NCBI GenBank assembly: GCA_927910885.1
Contig: CAKMOD010000094.1
Coordinates: 1-30,293, forward strand
From: an uncultured Prevotella sp.
GTDB lineage: Bacteria > Bacteroidota > Bacteroidia > Bacteroidales > Bacteroidaceae
Direction: 5' to 3'
DNA length: 30,293 nucleotides
Below are positions 8,612-16,632 of the stretch, piece by piece. Made by a program: the position numbers and the translations under genes. The first letter of the stretch is position 1; the number at the start of each line of letters is the position of its first letter. Under the pieces are notes generated by a model. It searched no databases. It saw only the letters and a program-made list of their open reading frames with translations, and was not told the DNA's origin.

Positions 8612-10015
8612 ATGAAAGATAATACATATAAAACATTGTTGCTAACATTGTTAGTGGCATTGTTCCTTTTTCTACTTCATTTCCTTCCTACTTTTAAAAT
8701 AGGAGATACAAAACTACGAGAGATTGACATTCTGAGTGACCTTGCTCAAAAGAAGAAAGTACTCGAAGATGTAATTCCTTCCCCAAAGAAGCCTTCAGCT
8801 GTAGTAGCTTATGACAAAGACGGAAAGGTTATTGATTTTAAGGAAGAGTGGCCAAAGGGAACAGAACGTATCGTAGATTATTCTGCAGGTAAACCTGGCG
8901 GACTTGATCATTTCTACAGTCAACTTAATCTGTTAGCTCAGAAGCAGGCGGTTGGACGTCCTGTTCGTATTGCTTATTTCGGTGATTCGTTTATCGAGGG
9001 TGATATTCTGTTAGCTGATTTACGCGAAGATCTTCAAAAACATTATGGAGGTTATGGCGTAGGATGGATTGATGCGGGTAATGACCTTGACCAATATAAG
9101 CACACAGTAGATAAGAAGTTTACGGGACTTACCGAACACATGGTAAAAAAGCCAGCAAGTTACGATGCAAATCAAGCTGGTATTGCGGAGCGTTATTATA
9201 CAATGAATGGACAAGCTACTATGTCGTGTGCTCCTTTCTCTTTATCTCATGAATATCCGCTTACAGAGAAGTGGGCAAGTACATGGCTTTATCTTCGTTC
9301 AAAAGGTGGTGCTAACGTAACCTTTGAGATTGATGGTGGTAAGACAAGTACACAGCGTGTCAATCCATCAGCAGAAGTACAAGCTGTAAAGATGGATGGT
9401 GTTACTTCTCATGCAACTATCAAGGTAGACGGCTCTAACACAGTTCTCTTTGGAACATCACAAGAGGGACGCGAAGGAATTGTTCTTGATAATTTCAGTA
9501 TGCGTGGCTCTTCTGGTACAACATTGGCAAAACTTCCAGAGCAGATGTTGAAGGAATTTGCGCTTGTTCGTCCGTATGATCTTATTGTATTTCAGTTTGG
9601 TGTCAATGCTGTAGATGCAGAGACAACGCCTGAGCGATTGAAGAAGTATATGGCTGACATGAAGCTTGTTGTAGACCTCTTCCACAAGTGTTTCCCTGAA
9701 ACGAGCATTCTTATTGTTAGTAGTCCTGACCGAGGTTCAAAGACTTCACCTGATGGTACAATGAAGGGTGTCGAGATGTTGGTAGGCTATCAAGAGCAAC
9801 TTGCAGCCGATTGTCATGTCTGTTTCTATAATCTTTTCCGTGCGATGGGCGGTCCTGGTACAATGATGCGTATCGTAGACGAACAGGGTATGGGTACTAA
9901 GGATTACGTACACATTAATTATAAAGGTGGTAAATATGTCAGTCAGCGTATTTTCAAGTCTATCGTAGCAGGACAGAAGAATTATGCAAGACGTGAGAAA
10001 TTGGCTGAAGAGTAA
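8612..10015 (+). CDS. Membrane-anchored SGNH/GDSL hydrolase-like protein, MBOAT partner
   Basis: 467 residues. An N-terminal hydrophobic anchor (about residues 8-26) suggests an inner-membrane protein with a periplasmic domain. The SGNH hydrolase signature is visible: GDS with the nucleophile S126 (YFGDSFIEGD), the G330-x-N332 block (FGVNAVD), and the C-terminal D431-x-x-H434 pair (DYVHINYKGG). These would form the catalytic triad. About 100 residues between the first and third blocks form a separate beta-rich insert that may bind carbohydrate. The MBOAT gene follows after 27 bases. SGNH proteins paired with MBOATs commonly transfer acyl groups onto glycans, so transferase activity is more likely here than free esterase activity. 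The substrate is unknown. Confidence 0.85.
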   Translation: MKDNTYKTLLLTLLVALFLFLLHFLPTFKIGDTKLREIDILSDLAQKKKVLEDVIPSPKKPSAVVAYDKDGKVIDFKEEWPKGTERIVDYSAGKPGGLDHFYSQLNLLAQKQAVGRPVRIAYFGDSFIEGDILLADLREDLQKHYGGYGVGWIDAGNDLDQYKHTVDKKFTGLTEHMVKKPASYDANQAGIAERYYTMNGQATMSCAPFSLSHEYPLTEKWASTWLYLRSKGGANVTFEIDGGKTSTQRVNPSAEVQAVKMDGVTSHATIKVDGSNTVLFGTSQEGREGIVLDNFSMRGSSGTTLAKLPEQMLKEFALVRPYDLIVFQFGVNAVDAETTPERLKKYMADMKLVVDLFHKCFPETSILIVSSPDRGSKTSPDGTMKGVEMLVGYQEQLAADCHVCFYNLFRAMGGPGTMMRIVDEQGMGTKDYVHINYKGGKYVSQRIFKSIVAGQKNYARREKLAEE

Positions 10016-10042
10016 TTATGTATTAGCACAATATAGAATCAG

Positions 10043-11590
10043 ATGGAATTAAGTAATTTATTCAGCCAGTTCATGGCTATATTAAAAATCTTCCTACAGA
10101 ATATTGAGTTGTATATCTCAAGCCTTGACTTCACAAAGGTGGTTGATATCCTGCTCTATAATCCACGCGAACCGCTCCTTTTCTCATCAGGAGCATTCCT
10201 CTTTATCTTCTTGGTCTTTATGATAGGTTACTACTGTCTGAGAAACAAGGTAGATGGAAGACTTCTCTTTGTAACGCTCTTCTCTTATTATTTCTTCTAT
10301 AAGAGTAGCAGCTTCTATTTTCTGTTGTTGCTCATCGTGACAGTGAGTGACTTTTATATTGCACGACGTGTAGCAAAGGGAAAGCATCCTAAATTATGGT
10401 TGGCTTTGACACTGTTAATAGACCTTGGATTGTTGGCTTACTTTAAGTACACCAACTTCTTTGCTGGAATGGTAACACAGATGATTGGTGGTAACTTCCA
10501 ACCTTGGGATATCTTCTTACCAGTAGGAATTAGCTTCTATACCTTTAAGACAATTTCATACGTTGTAGATATTTACAGAAAGAAGGCTGAACCAATGGAA
10601 TCACTTCTTGACTACGCTTTCTATGTCAGCTTTTTCCCAACACTTCTCGCTGGTCCGATTACGCGTGCAACTGACTTTGGTCCACAGATTCGTAAGCCAT
10701 TGCATATCAGTCGTGAGATGTTTGCGCAAGGAGTATTCTTTATTATCATAGGTCTTTTCAAGAAAGCTGTTATTTCTGATTACATTTCACAGAACTTTGT
10801 AGATCGTATCTTTGATAATCCAACACTTTTCTCAGGTGGTGAGGTGCTACTTGGTCTTTATGGCTATTGTATTCAGATTTACTGTGACTTCTCTGGTTAT
10901 TCTGATATGGCAATCGGTATTGCATTACTTCTTGGATTTAAGATTCCTATGAACTTTAATGCACCACTTACAGCCGATTCCATGACTGATTTCTGGCGTC
11001 GTTGGCATATTTCGCTTTCAACTTGGATTCGTGATTACGTCTATATCTCACTTGGTGGAAACAAAAAGGGAACACTTCGTATGTATTTTAATCAGATGGT
11101 AGCTATGACAGCCTGCGGACTTTGGCATGGTGCTTCTTTGAATTTCATTGTTTGGGGTGTGTTACATGGTGCATTGGTTTGTGTACATAAGTTTTGGTCA
11201 CAGACAGTTATGAAACACGATCGCCGTTATCATCCATCTGGTCTTCGTCGTTTTGTATCAGTATTCATCACTTTCCACGTACTCTGTTTTACATGGCTTT
11301 TCTTCCGTTGTAAGGACTTTGATGCTGTATGGGTTATGGTAAAGCAAATGTTTACGAAGTTCAATCCTTCTGTACTCCCTGATGTCTTCATGGGGTATAA
11401 GTATGTATTCCTCTTGATGATATTTGCTCTTCTGACACATTGGATACCAGACTCATGGCAGAACCGTTGTGTACGTGTCTTGGAGAAGGGAGGCGTATTA
11501 CTTTCTGCAATAGTAATTACTATTGTTATCTTTATTATTATGCAGGTGAAGAGCTCTGATATACAGCCATTTATTTACTTCCAGTTCTAA
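10043..11590 (+). CDS. MBOAT-family O-acyltransferase (AlgI/DltB-like)
   Basis: A 515-residue polytopic membrane protein of the MBOAT family. It is thought to move acyl (usually acetyl) groups from a cytoplasmic donor across the membrane for attachment to a surface polymer. Diagnostic segments are the WRRWHISLSTWIRDYVYISL block (W318 to L337), the invariant His H362 in CGLWHGAS, and a second His H375 in WGVLHGAL. YYCLRNK near residue 65 and the many Trp- and Phe-rich helices fit the family. With the SGNH protein just upstream it forms a two-gene O-acylation module, followed by a terminator. No glycan synthesis gene adjoins it, so the target cannot be named. Confidence 0.93.
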   Translation: MELSNLFSQFMAILKIFLQNIELYISSLDFTKVVDILLYNPREPLLFSSGAFLFIFLVFMIGYYCLRNKVDGRLLFVTLFSYYFFYKSSSFYFLLLLIVTVSDFYIARRVAKGKHPKLWLALTLLIDLGLLAYFKYTNFFAGMVTQMIGGNFQPWDIFLPVGISFYTFKTISYVVDIYRKKAEPMESLLDYAFYVSFFPTLLAGPITRATDFGPQIRKPLHISREMFAQGVFFIIIGLFKKAVISDYISQNFVDRIFDNPTLFSGGEVLLGLYGYCIQIYCDFSGYSDMAIGIALLLGFKIPMNFNAPLTADSMTDFWRRWHISLSTWIRDYVYISLGGNKKGTLRMYFNQMVAMTACGLWHGASLNFIVWGVLHGALVCVHKFWSQTVMKHDRRYHPSGLRRFVSVFITFHVLCFTWLFFRCKDFDAVWVMVKQMFTKFNPSVLPDVFMGYKYVFLLMIFALLTHWIPDSWQNRCVRVLEKGGVLLSAIVITIVIFIIMQVKSSDIQPFIYFQF

Positions 11591-11609
11591 TTGGCTCTTG
11601 ATATAAAAG

Positions 11610-11662
11610 ACAGCGCATAGGGTTAAACTAAATGTTAGATTAACTGTATGCGCTGTTTTATT
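11610..11662 (+). terminator. Terminator of the SGNH/MBOAT operon
   Basis: The stem ACAGCGCATA (11610-11619) pairs with TATGCGCTGT (11647-11656), with an inner TTAA/TTAA pairing. It is followed by TTTTATTT and lies 20 bases after the MBOAT stop codon. Confidence 0.8.
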
Positions 11663-11820
11663 TGCTTCTTATAATCTACGCTGATAGCTGTCTTTTTTTT
11701 GTAAAAAATACTTACAAAAAGCTGAGTAGATTTGCTTTAAATAATCAAAATAAAAGTCTTAATATGGACCTTTGCAACTACCAGACTATCAGTTAATTAT
11801 AAAAGTGCTTGGCAATAGAT

Positions 11821-11887
11821 GCTTAATTAGCCTTCAAAAGGGCGTTAACAGCATCGCAAAAGGGCATCTTTTGAACGTCAATTAAGC
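11821..11887. repeat. Imperfect inverted repeat element in a 530-base gene-free stretch
   Basis: The outer arms are GCTTAATTAGCCTTCAAAAG (11821-11840) and CTTTTGAACGTCAATTAAGC (11868-11887). They pair over 8 outer and 8 inner bases with three mismatches between. A second stem, CAAAAG-GGCAT-CTTTTG (11857-11873), competes with the outer one for the same arm. The words GGGC, GTTAA and TTAAGC recur through 11821-11910. There is no protein gene in 11591-12121. Confidence 0.6.
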
Positions 11888-12041
11888 GTTAATTCAAATG
11901 CATTTAAGCCTTGTTTAAAATTGAGTATATGATTTTTTATTACAAAACGAAGTTCGTTAACTTTATAACATGATGTATATATGTTACAAAAAGCAGACTT
12001 GTTGTTTTAGATGAATGTCATTAGTGTAAATGTTATAAATA

Positions 12042-12071
12042 GGTGAAATCGTTGCTGATTTCGCTTTTTTT
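12042..12071 (+). terminator. Terminator-like hairpin just upstream of the YihY-family gene
   Basis: GTGAAATC (12042-12049) pairs fully, with one wobble, to GATTTCGC (12056-12063) around a 6-base loop. Eight T residues follow at 12064-12071. It ends two bases before the -7 box of the next gene, so it would stop plus-strand transcription entering from upstream. Confidence 0.55.
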
Positions 12072-12081
12072 TATTAAGTTT
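12051..12081 (+). promoter_or_regulatory. Promoter of the YihY-family gene
   Basis: TTG (12051-12053), a 20-base spacer, then TAAGTTTG (12074-12081), which fits TAnnTTTG. The start codon lies 40 bases downstream. The -33 box sits in the loop of the terminator-like hairpin at 12042-12071. Confidence 0.6.
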
Positions 12082-12121
12082 GCATAATAAGTTCTATACT
12101 TTTATGAAATAGGGAATAATA

Positions 12122-13470
12122 ATGAAGATAGATTTTAAAAGCATAAAATACTTCTTTACTGTTGGTATGTTCTTGACAAAAGAGCAGCGATCAAAACGTA
12201 GAGAATTTTTTATTAGACAGATTCAAAAACTCTACCTTACCGTAAAATTCTTTTTTGAACGCGACCATGCTGCTGCTACTACACAGCTATCATTTTCTAC
12301 TATTATGGCAATTGTGCCTATAGCGTCTATGATTTTTGCTATTGCCAATGGCTTTGGTTTTGGTCAGTTCCTTGAAAGTCAGTTTTCGTTGAGATGCTGT
12401 CGGCTCAACCTGAGGCTGCCACTTGGTTGTTGACGCTTACACAGTCTTATCTTATTCATGCCAAAACAGGACTCTTTATTGGAATTGGACTGGTGATAAT
12501 GCTTTATAGTGTTTTCTCTCTGATTAGAACGGTAGAGACTACTTTTGATAATATATGGCAGGTTAAAGATAGTCGCCCTCTTAGTAGGATCGTCATAGAC
12601 TATACGGCTCTAATGTTTCTTGTTCCTATTAGTATTATTATACTTTCGGGACTGAGTATCTATTTCTATAGTTTTGTTGAGAATCTAAATGGTTTACGTT
12701 TTCTCGGTACAATTGCGAGTTTCTCACTTCGTTATCTCGTGCCATGGGCTATCCTTACCCTTATGTTTATTGTGCTTTATGTTTTCATGCCCAATGCGAA
12801 GGTTAAGATTACGAAGACTATAGGTCCTGCGATGATAGCAAGTATCGCGATGCTCTGTTTGCAAGCCGTTTATATACACGGACAGATTTTCCTTACAAGC
12901 TATAATGCCATTTATGGTTCGTTTGCAGCACTTCCGCTGTTTATGTTGTGGATACTTGTATCGTGGTATATCTGTCTATTCTGTGCTGAACTCTGTTATT
13001 TTAATCAAAATTTAGAGTACTATGAGTGTCTGATAGATACGGATGATATATCTCATAATGACCTTTTAATACTGTGTGCGACAGTATTGAGCCATATCTG
13101 TCAACGTTTTGCTAATGACCAAAAGGCTCAGACAGCATTACAAATAAAGTCTGAAACGCATATTCCTATTCGTGTGATGACGGATATTCTCTATAGATTA
13201 AAAGAGGTCAATCTCATCTCGGAGAACTTTTCACCTACTTCTGATGAAGTAACTTATACGCCTACGCACGATACAAATAACATAACTGTAGGTGAAATGA
13301 TTGCTCGTTTGGAATCTACTCCAGCATCTGATTTTGCGCTTTTAGGTTTCTCTCCTAAAAAAGCATGGAACTATGACATATATAATAGGGTGGGAAGTAT
13401 ACGCGAGATTTATCTTAATGAGTTGAAATCAATTAATATTAAAGAACTAATAAGTTATTCAGAGAATTAA
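12122..13470 (+). pseudogene. YihY/BrkB-family inner-membrane protein, frameshifted
   Basis: The first piece (12122-12433) has the YihY N-terminus, including FERDHAAATTQLSFSTIMAI and VPIASMIFAIANGFGFGQFL, then runs out of frame after ESQF. The second piece opens at ATG 12394 and continues in family register (MLSAQPEAATWLLTLTQSYL, TTFDNIWQVKDSRPLSR). It has several hydrophobic helices and a soluble C-terminal domain resembling a winged helix (about the last 130 residues), with its stop at 13470. Two extra T residues, in the runs at 12383-12386 and 12389-12390, would explain the break and restore QFREMLSAQPE. Losing one base near 12391-12394 would also do. The restored length is about 448 aa, normal for the Bacteroidota version. 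The function of the family is unclear; older annotation as RNase BN is not supported. Confidence 0.85.
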
Positions 13471-13580
13471 AGGATTATCTTGAATTTAGTTGTATACTTC
13501 GTTGATTGTTTTTTGAGAAGGATAATATTGTAACACTAAACCATCTGGTATTCTCTTCCAAACGAATATGATAACATAAT

Positions 13581-13617
13581 AAAAGAGCCAGTTTTGCAAT
13601 AGAAAACTGGCTCTTTT
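13581..13617. terminator. Strong bidirectional terminator
   Basis: A perfect 15-base stem AAAAGAGCCAGTTTT (13581-13595) pairs with AAAACTGGCTCTTTT (13603-13617) around a 7-base loop. It ends the YihY-family transcript and can also stop transcription from the right. Confidence 0.9.
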
Positions 13618-13782
13618 ATCGTACTATAAAATCTTGTTTTATCTATGAAGTATGATTTTTTGTAACAAATCCTGAGTGATGTTTCGCTTTTAGAAGCTAA
13701 CAAAAGCATCATCTTCTATACTTAATGAGATTTTTCAAGACTTTGTTATTTCGATTTGTTAAGACAATATAGTCAAAGTATA

Positions 13783-13883
13783 TTAAAAATAAAAGTCCCA
13801 GACTGTTGGTCTGGGACTGAAAGATTACTTGTCTCACGACAACTAATCTTCTAACCTTAATAATCTAATACCATGAAAAACAC
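13783..13883 (-). ncRNA. Candidate small regulatory RNA (about 100 nt)
   Basis: On the minus strand a complete promoter (13888-13919) leads into about 35 bases of mostly unpaired, AT-rich sequence. A hairpin follows whose 12-base arms (13838-13849 and 13822-13833) pair except for one central G-G mismatch and are closed by the loop GTGA, a GNRA tetraloop. A classical terminator comes next: AGTCCCAGAC / GTCTGGGACT (13794-13818) followed by TTTTATTTTTAA. No protein gene is oriented to use this promoter. Promoter, structured body and terminator together make a self-contained small-RNA gene. The 5' end is estimated from the -7 box. Multi-copy small RNAs are known in Bacteroidota; membership in a named family cannot be decided here. 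Confidence 0.65.
13794..13818 (-). terminator. Terminator of the candidate small RNA
   Basis: A perfect 10-base stem with a 5-base loop (13804-13808). On the minus strand it is followed by TTTTATTTTTAA. Confidence 0.8.
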
Positions 13884-13887
13884 GATG

Positions 13888-13919
13888 CAAAGATATCCAA
13901 ATATTGTTATATTTCCAAA
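13888..13919 (-). promoter_or_regulatory. Promoter of the candidate small RNA
   Basis: On the minus strand TTTG (13916-13919), a 20-base spacer and TATCTTTG (13888-13895) match both boxes of the Bacteroidota promoter consensus. Transcription would run left, away from the GH125 gene. Confidence 0.65.
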
Positions 13920-13999
13920 CATATAATGTTAAATAAGGTAAATATTAAGATTTTGTCTTCTAACTTTTGAAATATCTCTACAATTGTGTTGTTACTGGT

Positions 14000-15472
14000 C
14001 TATTTTATACTGTTTAGCAAACCAAGTTTGCCATCATTTACCAACTTAACGATAAGCTCACCAAATAATGTATTCTGCCATGCAAACCACTCACGTGTAA
14101 ACTTATTTGCATCGTCCTTATAGAAACTCTCGTGAATAAAACCAGTTCCTGCATCAGTATTCATTAACATTTCAATACACTGACGTATTTCTTGATCATC
14201 TTTTGAGGTAAAAGCACGCATCATAATAGACATAGGCCATATCATGTCGTTACCAATATGTGGACCTCCAATACCTTCACCAGCCTTACCACGATGGAAA
14301 TAAGGATTATCTTCACTCCATACATAACGGCGAGTATTCTGATAGATTGGGTCGTCTACGCTTACATCACCAAGATATGGCATAGCCAACAGACTTGGAA
14401 CGTTAGCATCATCCATTAAGAAGTAGCTGCCAAAGCCATCTACTTCATAAGCATATATCTTACCATATTTAGGATGTTCATATACAGCATACTTCTGTAA
14501 AGCATCATTAACTTCGTTAGCAAGGTCGGTACATTGAGTAGCAAGGGTTGTATTCTTATTTACCTTGGTTAAAATCTCTGCTGCTTTGCGAAGAGAAGAT
14601 ACTGCCATAAAGTTTGATGGGACAAGAAATTGTAGTGTCGTCGCATCGTCTGAAGGGCGGAAGGCAGAAGCAATTAGTCCTACAGGTTTAACTGGTGCTC
14701 CCCAACCTGCATTGTTCATTGTGTCAAGTGCGCGGTCGGTGACACGTAAGAACTTATAGGTTCCTCTGCCGTCTTTCTTCTGCTGCTCGTGGAATGTCTT
14801 GAGAATGTTCTCAACAGCTTTAATCCATTCTGAGCCAAAGACACTTGTGTCACCAGTTCTCTTCCAATATTCAAAAGCGAGACGGATTGGATAACAGAGT
14901 GAGTCAATCTCAAACTTACGTTCGTGTAGCTCTGGTTTCATGTCAGTTTCATCGGTCATCCAACGTCCATTTGGGTCTGGATAATGATTAAATGCATTAG
15001 CGTATGGATCGATATTAATACATTTGAATTGACGATTGATAACACCAGCTAACATCTTCTTCAGTTTCTTATCCTTTCCTGCTAACTGTACGTATGGCCA
15101 CACCTGTGCACCAGAATCACGAAGCCACATAGCAGGAATGTCACCTGTATAAACATAAGTATCAGGTGTTCCATCAGCTTCTTCGCCATAGTGTACAGTA
15201 GTGTCAAGTGTATTTGGGAAACAATTCTCAAACATCCATGCCAGACGTTTGTTCGTTAACTTCTTTATAACGTTCTGTATTTCTTTTTCTACTGCTTCTG
15301 AGCGGAAAAGTCTTTCAGCTTCTTTAGGACGTTTAGAGATGAATGTCACTGCATCTGCTGGGCAGGTGAGTTGGTTTGTTGGTACCTTATTTATATTGTC
15401 AGCATTGACTGGTTGCGCTTGTAATGCCATCAACGCAACGAATGTTGATGTAATATAGGTAATCTTTCTCAT
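14000..15472 (-). CDS. Exported glycoside hydrolase family 125 (exo-alpha-1,6-mannosidase)
   Basis: 490 residues. A signal peptide (about 1-24, basic N-terminus, hydrophobic core, ending VNA) has no lipobox cysteine, so export to the periplasm or surface is likely. The body matches GH125 (formerly DUF1237): GDIPAMWLRDSGAQVWPYVQ with D119, an FRPSDDAT segment with D275/D276, and GEGIGGPHIGNDMIWP with E399. The last two are at the expected places for catalytic acid and base. Characterised GH125 enzymes invert and remove terminal alpha-1,6-mannose. The start lies 16 bases after the aminotransferase stop, so it is probably the last gene of the glycan operon. It could act on host mannosides or on the cell's own surface glycan. 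No SusC/D-type uptake genes accompany it. Confidence 0.92.
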   Translation of the reverse strand: MRKITYITSTFVALMALQAQPVNADNINKVPTNQLTCPADAVTFISKRPKEAERLFRSEAVEKEIQNVIKKLTNKRLAWMFENCFPNTLDTTVHYGEEADGTPDTYVYTGDIPAMWLRDSGAQVWPYVQLAGKDKKLKKMLAGVINRQFKCINIDPYANAFNHYPDPNGRWMTDETDMKPELHERKFEIDSLCYPIRLAFEYWKRTGDTSVFGSEWIKAVENILKTFHEQQKKDGRGTYKFLRVTDRALDTMNNAGWGAPVKPVGLIASAFRPSDDATTLQFLVPSNFMAVSSLRKAAEILTKVNKNTTLATQCTDLANEVNDALQKYAVYEHPKYGKIYAYEVDGFGSYFLMDDANVPSLLAMPYLGDVSVDDPIYQNTRRYVWSEDNPYFHRGKAGEGIGGPHIGNDMIWPMSIMMRAFTSKDDQEIRQCIEMLMNTDAGTGFIHESFYKDDANKFTREWFAWQNTLFGELIVKLVNDGKLGLLNSIK

Positions 15473-15488
15473 ACGTTATGATTTTGTT

Positions 15489-16586
15489 TTATTGATACAT
15501 ATTGAGGCTATCAATGATTTGATAAACTTCTTCATCAGTCATTGCTGGATTGCAAGGGAGGGAGAGTTCTTGTTGATGAATAAACTCTGTGATAGGATAA
15601 TGTCGCTCATTCCATTCTTTATAAGCCTGTTGCTGATGTGGTGGAATGGGATAGTGTATCATCGTTTCAATACCATTGTCTTTGAGATATTGTTGTAAAC
15701 GATTACGAGATGGACAAAGAATAGGGAATATATGATATACATTGTCTCTGTCATTATCCTTTATCAATGTTATTTGTGGGTTGTTAATGCCCTTTAAGTA
15801 TGCTTTGGCAATCTGCTTTCTGCGCAGGTTTTCTTCATCAAGATAGGGGAGTTTTACATTCAAAACAGCTGCATGAATTTCATCCATGCGGCTATTCTTT
15901 CCCTTAAAAGTAAACTCATACTTACGTTCAGAGCCATAGTTGGTAAGGCTTCGGATAGTATGCGCCAGCAGTTCATCATTGGTTGTCACTGCTCCTGCAT
16001 CACCTAATGCACCGAGGTTCTTTCCTGGGTAAAAGCTATGAGCAGCTGCATTTCCAAGGCTTCCTGTACGTTTGTTATCAAAGTAACAGCCGTGCGCTTG
16101 TGCATTATCTTCAAGTAGTAAGAGGTTATGACGTTTGCAAATGTCGCCAATGAAAGGTGTATAAGCACATCTCCCATAAAGGTGTACAAGCATAATGGCA
16201 CGTGTGCGAGGAGTGATAGTTTGTTCTATCAGTTGCTCATCTATCTCAAAAGTGTTGATATCGGGTTCAATAAGGATAGGAGTAAGATGGTTCTCGGTGA
16301 TAGATAGGATTGTTGCTATGTAAGTATTGGCAGGAACAATGATTTCATCTCCTTCTTTGAGTAGTCCTAACTCAATATATGCACGAAGGACAAGACACAG
16401 TGCGTCAAGACCGTTTCCACAGGTCACACAGTATTTTGTGCCAATATATTGTGCATAATTCTTTTCAAATAATGCTGTATGCTCTCCCCTCAGGTACCAC
16501 CCTGACTGTAGTACCTGATTAACAGCAGCAGTAAGTTCTGGTTCGTGTAATGCTGTTATTTTTTGTAGTGAGAGATAATTTATCAT
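15489..16586 (-). CDS. DegT/DnrJ/EryC1/StrS-family sugar aminotransferase
   Basis: A 365-residue PLP-dependent enzyme of the family that aminates keto-sugar nucleotides. The Schiff-base lysine is K189 in FYPGKNLGALGDAG. Other family marks are EDNAQAHG, GNGLDALCLVLRAY near the N-terminus and NSRMDEIHAAVL. With an FdtA-type ketoisomerase and RmlB nearby, the best prediction is FdtB/QdtB-like: amination at C3 of dTDP-3-keto-6-deoxyhexose. Without the exact stereochemistry of the ketoisomerase, the product could be the Fuc3N or the Qui3N nucleotide. It lies 46 bases after the acyltransferase gene and 16 bases before the GH125 gene. Confidence 0.9.
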   Translation of the reverse strand: MINYLSLQKITALHEPELTAAVNQVLQSGWYLRGEHTALFEKNYAQYIGTKYCVTCGNGLDALCLVLRAYIELGLLKEGDEIIVPANTYIATILSITENHLTPILIEPDINTFEIDEQLIEQTITPRTRAIMLVHLYGRCAYTPFIGDICKRHNLLLLEDNAQAHGCYFDNKRTGSLGNAAAHSFYPGKNLGALGDAGAVTTNDELLAHTIRSLTNYGSERKYEFTFKGKNSRMDEIHAAVLNVKLPYLDEENLRRKQIAKAYLKGINNPQITLIKDNDRDNVYHIFPILCPSRNRLQQYLKDNGIETMIHYPIPPHQQQAYKEWNERHYPITEFIHQQELSLPCNPAMTDEEVYQIIDSLNMYQ

Positions 16587-16632
16587 GATTATTCTTTTAT
16601 GAAGTGCAGTGCTTATGGTCGGAACCCATGTA

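Noticed and set aside
13873..13926. Small plus-strand open frame beginning MKNTMQRYP (17 codons)
   Set aside because: It lies over the minus-strand promoter and 5' end of the candidate small RNA, has no promoter of its own, and its bases are better explained by the -7 and -33 boxes.
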